NCBI GenBank assembly: GCA_016721505.1
Contig: JADKHX010000013.1
Location: forward strand, 1 to 64,000
Reading direction: 5' to 3'
Source of the DNA: Rhodocyclaceae bacterium
Lineage (GTDB): Bacteria; Pseudomonadota; Gammaproteobacteria; Burkholderiales; Rhodocyclaceae
Length of the DNA: 64,000 bases
The translations under genes and the position numbers were made by a program. Of the stretch, positions 62,309 to 64,000 are shown piece by piece. The notes under the pieces were generated by a model that was not told the DNA's origin, ran no database searches, and saw only the letters and a list, made by a program, of their open reading frames with translations. Every line of letters begins with the position of its first letter. Position 1 is the stretch's first letter.

Positions 62309-64000
62309 ATGACAACGAGCATTGAATCGGTAGTGACCGAACACAGAATTTTCCCGCCTTCCGAGGCTGTAATGAAATCCGCGACCATCTCTGGCCGCGC
62401 TGCCTACGATGCGTTATGCGCGGAAGCCGAGCAAGATTATTCCGGCTACTGGGCACGATTGGCGCGCGAACATGTGAGCTGGAAAACGCCATTTACAAAA
62501 TCACTTGATGAAAGCAAAGCACCATTTTATGAATGGTTTGCTGATGGCAAATTGAATGTTTCCTACAACTGCTTGGATCGCAATGTCGAAGCTGGACTAG
62601 GCGACAAGGTCGCTATTATTTTTGAAGCCGATGGCGGCGATGTCACAAAGGTTAGCTACCACGAACTACTGGCAAAGGTGGCGAAGTTTGCCAATGCGCT
62701 CAAAGCGCAGGGCATTAAAAAAGGTGATCGCGTTTTGATCTACATGCCAATGTCGATCGAAGGCGTGGTCGCCATGCAAGCCTGCGCACGCATCGGTGCG
62801 ATTCATTCGGTGGTGTTTGGCGGCTTCTCGGCCAAGTCTTTGCAGGAGCGAATCCAAGATGCCGGCGCCTGCTGCGTGATTACCGCCGATGAACAATGTC
62901 GTGGTGGCAAAAATATTCCGCTCAAACCGGCGGTCGATGAAGGCATCGCGATGGGCGGTTGCGAGTCGATTAAATCGGTCATTGTGTTTCAGCGTACTGG
63001 CGGTGCGTGTTCTATGACTGCCGGTCGCGATTTGTGGTGGCATGAATTGACTGCAAACCAATCGGATGTATGCGAGCCGGAATGGGTAGGCGCCGAACAT
63101 CCACTTTTTTTGCTCTACACCTCCGGTTCAACTGGAAAACCTAAAGGCGTGCAACACAGCACTGGTGGCTATTTGCTGCACGCAATTTTGACCATGAAAT
63201 GGACTTTTGACATCAAACCAAACGATGTTTTTTGGTGCACGGCAGATATCGGCTGGGTCACTGGGCACACTTACATTACCTACGGCCCACTGGCCTGTGG
63301 CGCGACAGAAATCGTATTTGAAGGCGTGCCAAGTTTTCCGGATTCCGGACGTTTCTGGAAGACCATCCAAAAACACAAAGTGAGTATTTTTTATACCGCA
63401 CCGACAGCGATTCGCTCGCTGATCAAGTCCGGCGAAAACGCTCCCGAAACCCATCCGCGCAATTTTGATTTATCCAGCTTGCGCTTGCTTGGCTCGGTCG
63501 GCGAACCTATCAATCCTGAAGCCTGGATGTGGTACTACAACAATGTCGGCGGCGCGCGCTGCCCGATTGTCGATACCTTCTGGCAAACCGAAACCGGCGG
63601 CCATATGATTACTCCACTACCGGGCGTGACGCCATTGGTACCAGGTTCGTGCACGCTGCCGTTCCCCGGCATACAAGCCGCCATCGTAGATGAGACCGGC
63701 AATGATGTGGAGTGGGGCAAAGGCGGATTTTTGGTGGTCAAAAAACCTTGGCCATCGATGATACGAACGATTTACGGTGACCCTGATCGCTTCGTTAAAT
63801 CCTATTTCCCGGCAGATTTTTCCGGCAAGCTTTATCTCGCCGGCGACGGTGCCATGCGCGATGCCAAAACCGGCTATTTCACCATCATGGGCCGTATCGA
63901 CGACGTGCTAAACGTTTCGGGCCACCGCCTAGGCACCATGGAAGTTGAATCCGCATTAGTGGCCAATCCACTGGTCGCCGAAGCCGCCGTAGTAGGTCGG
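62309..64000 (+). CDS. acs: Acetyl-CoA synthetase, 3' end beyond the window
   Basis: This AMP-forming ligase activates acetate to acetyl-CoA. The frame runs from the ATG at 62309 (CGAGGAAT upstream) to the window edge, 564 codons of the usual 650 or so. The P-loop LLYTSGSTGKPKGVQHSTGG, the Acs signature DIGWVTGHTYITYGPL, DTFWQTETGGHMITPLPG and the AMP-binding GRIDDVLNVSGHR are all present. The Lys acetylated in the A10 motif (PKTRSGK) lies beyond the end. The gene is divergent from rfbB. Confidence 0.95.
   Translation, partial: MTTSIESVVTEHRIFPPSEAVMKSATISGRAAYDALCAEAEQDYSGYWARLAREHVSWKTPFTKSLDESKAPFYEWFADGKLNVSYNCLDRNVEAGLGDKVAIIFEADGGDVTKVSYHELLAKVAKFANALKAQGIKKGDRVLIYMPMSIEGVVAMQACARIGAIHSVVFGGFSAKSLQERIQDAGACCVITADEQCRGGKNIPLKPAVDEGIAMGGCESIKSVIVFQRTGGACSMTAGRDLWWHELTANQSDVCEPEWVGAEHPLFLLYTSGSTGKPKGVQHSTGGYLLHAILTMKWTFDIKPNDVFWCTADIGWVTGHTYITYGPLACGATEIVFEGVPSFPDSGRFWKTIQKHKVSIFYTAPTAIRSLIKSGENAPETHPRNFDLSSLRLLGSVGEPINPEAWMWYYNNVGGARCPIVDTFWQTETGGHMITPLPGVTPLVPGSCTLPFPGIQAAIVDETGNDVEWGKGGFLVVKKPWPSMIRTIYGDPDRFVKSYFPADFSGKLYLAGDGAMRDAKTGYFTIMGRIDDVLNVSGHRLGTMEVESALVANPLVAEAAVVGR

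Overview
The window reads as a chromosomal segment of a Gram-negative betaproteobacterium. The evidence is gene content and order: lplT-alr-radA, hldD-cysM, imuA-imuB-dnaE2, a Mth938-like gene followed by alaA-hom-thrC, parE-parC, and a full dTDP-rhamnose operon, with betaproteobacterial-type protein sequences throughout. I cannot name the order or genus. No rRNA, tRNA, CRISPR array or intact transposase was seen.

Layout. 1-9.7 kb, mostly minus strand: a HupE/UreJ-like membrane protein, a membrane-anchored PpiC-type isomerase, an unknown exported protein, a wax ester synthase/DGAT with a histone-H1-like tail, two tandem DUF3604 proteins with PHP-like metal motifs, and LplT. 9.8-12.4 kb: alr and radA. 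12.4-15.9 kb: a graveyard of accessory genes (PLD-type protein, MmeI-like restriction-modification enzyme, perhaps an antitoxin). 16-27.9 kb: FtsX-type permease, hldD, cysM, a nitronate monooxygenase-like enzyme, a 962-residue coiled-coil/AsmA-like protein, recQ and an exported ATP-dependent DNA ligase (LigE-like). 27.9-37.2 kb: small metabolic and hypothetical genes, an NYN-domain protein, a methyltransferase, a DedA-rhodanese fusion and an acyl-CoA dehydrogenase. 37.2-43 kb: the SOS mutagenesis cassette imuA-imuB-dnaE2 behind a palindromic LexA box. 43-54 kb: dnaB, phoH, a minus-strand run (bcp, an ArnD-like gene, an ArnE/F-like gene, a Mth938-like gene), then alaA, hom, thrC and a DUF3422 gene. 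54-62 kb, minus strand: parC, parE and rfbD, rfbC, rfbA, rfbB. 62.3 kb to the end: acs, cut by the window edge.

The most unusual feature is a family of about 20 dispersed copies of one small structured repeat. A short form of about 28 bp is centred on CCAGTTGGTGCTGGTGACAC. A long form of about 97 bp carries two hairpins with compensatory base changes. About half the copies lie inside genes, where they are read through without stops in four different reading frames: ppiC, alr, recQ, imuA, dnaE2 (twice), parC (twice), rfbD and probably rfbA. DnaE2 and ParC carry the long form in the same frame and so share a peptide of about 32 residues that neither family should have. In imuA the repeat, together with two REP-like hairpins, has pushed the native C-terminus out of frame. 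The behaviour resembles the Rickettsia palindromic elements that insert into open reading frames.

Four otherwise well-conserved genes (second DUF3604 gene, radA, a transglutaminase/TPR gene, an alpha/beta hydrolase) carry single-base frameshifts, nearly all in homopolymer runs. This may reflect indel errors in the underlying sequence rather than biology. The decayed restriction-modification region is different, because it also has stops and large losses.
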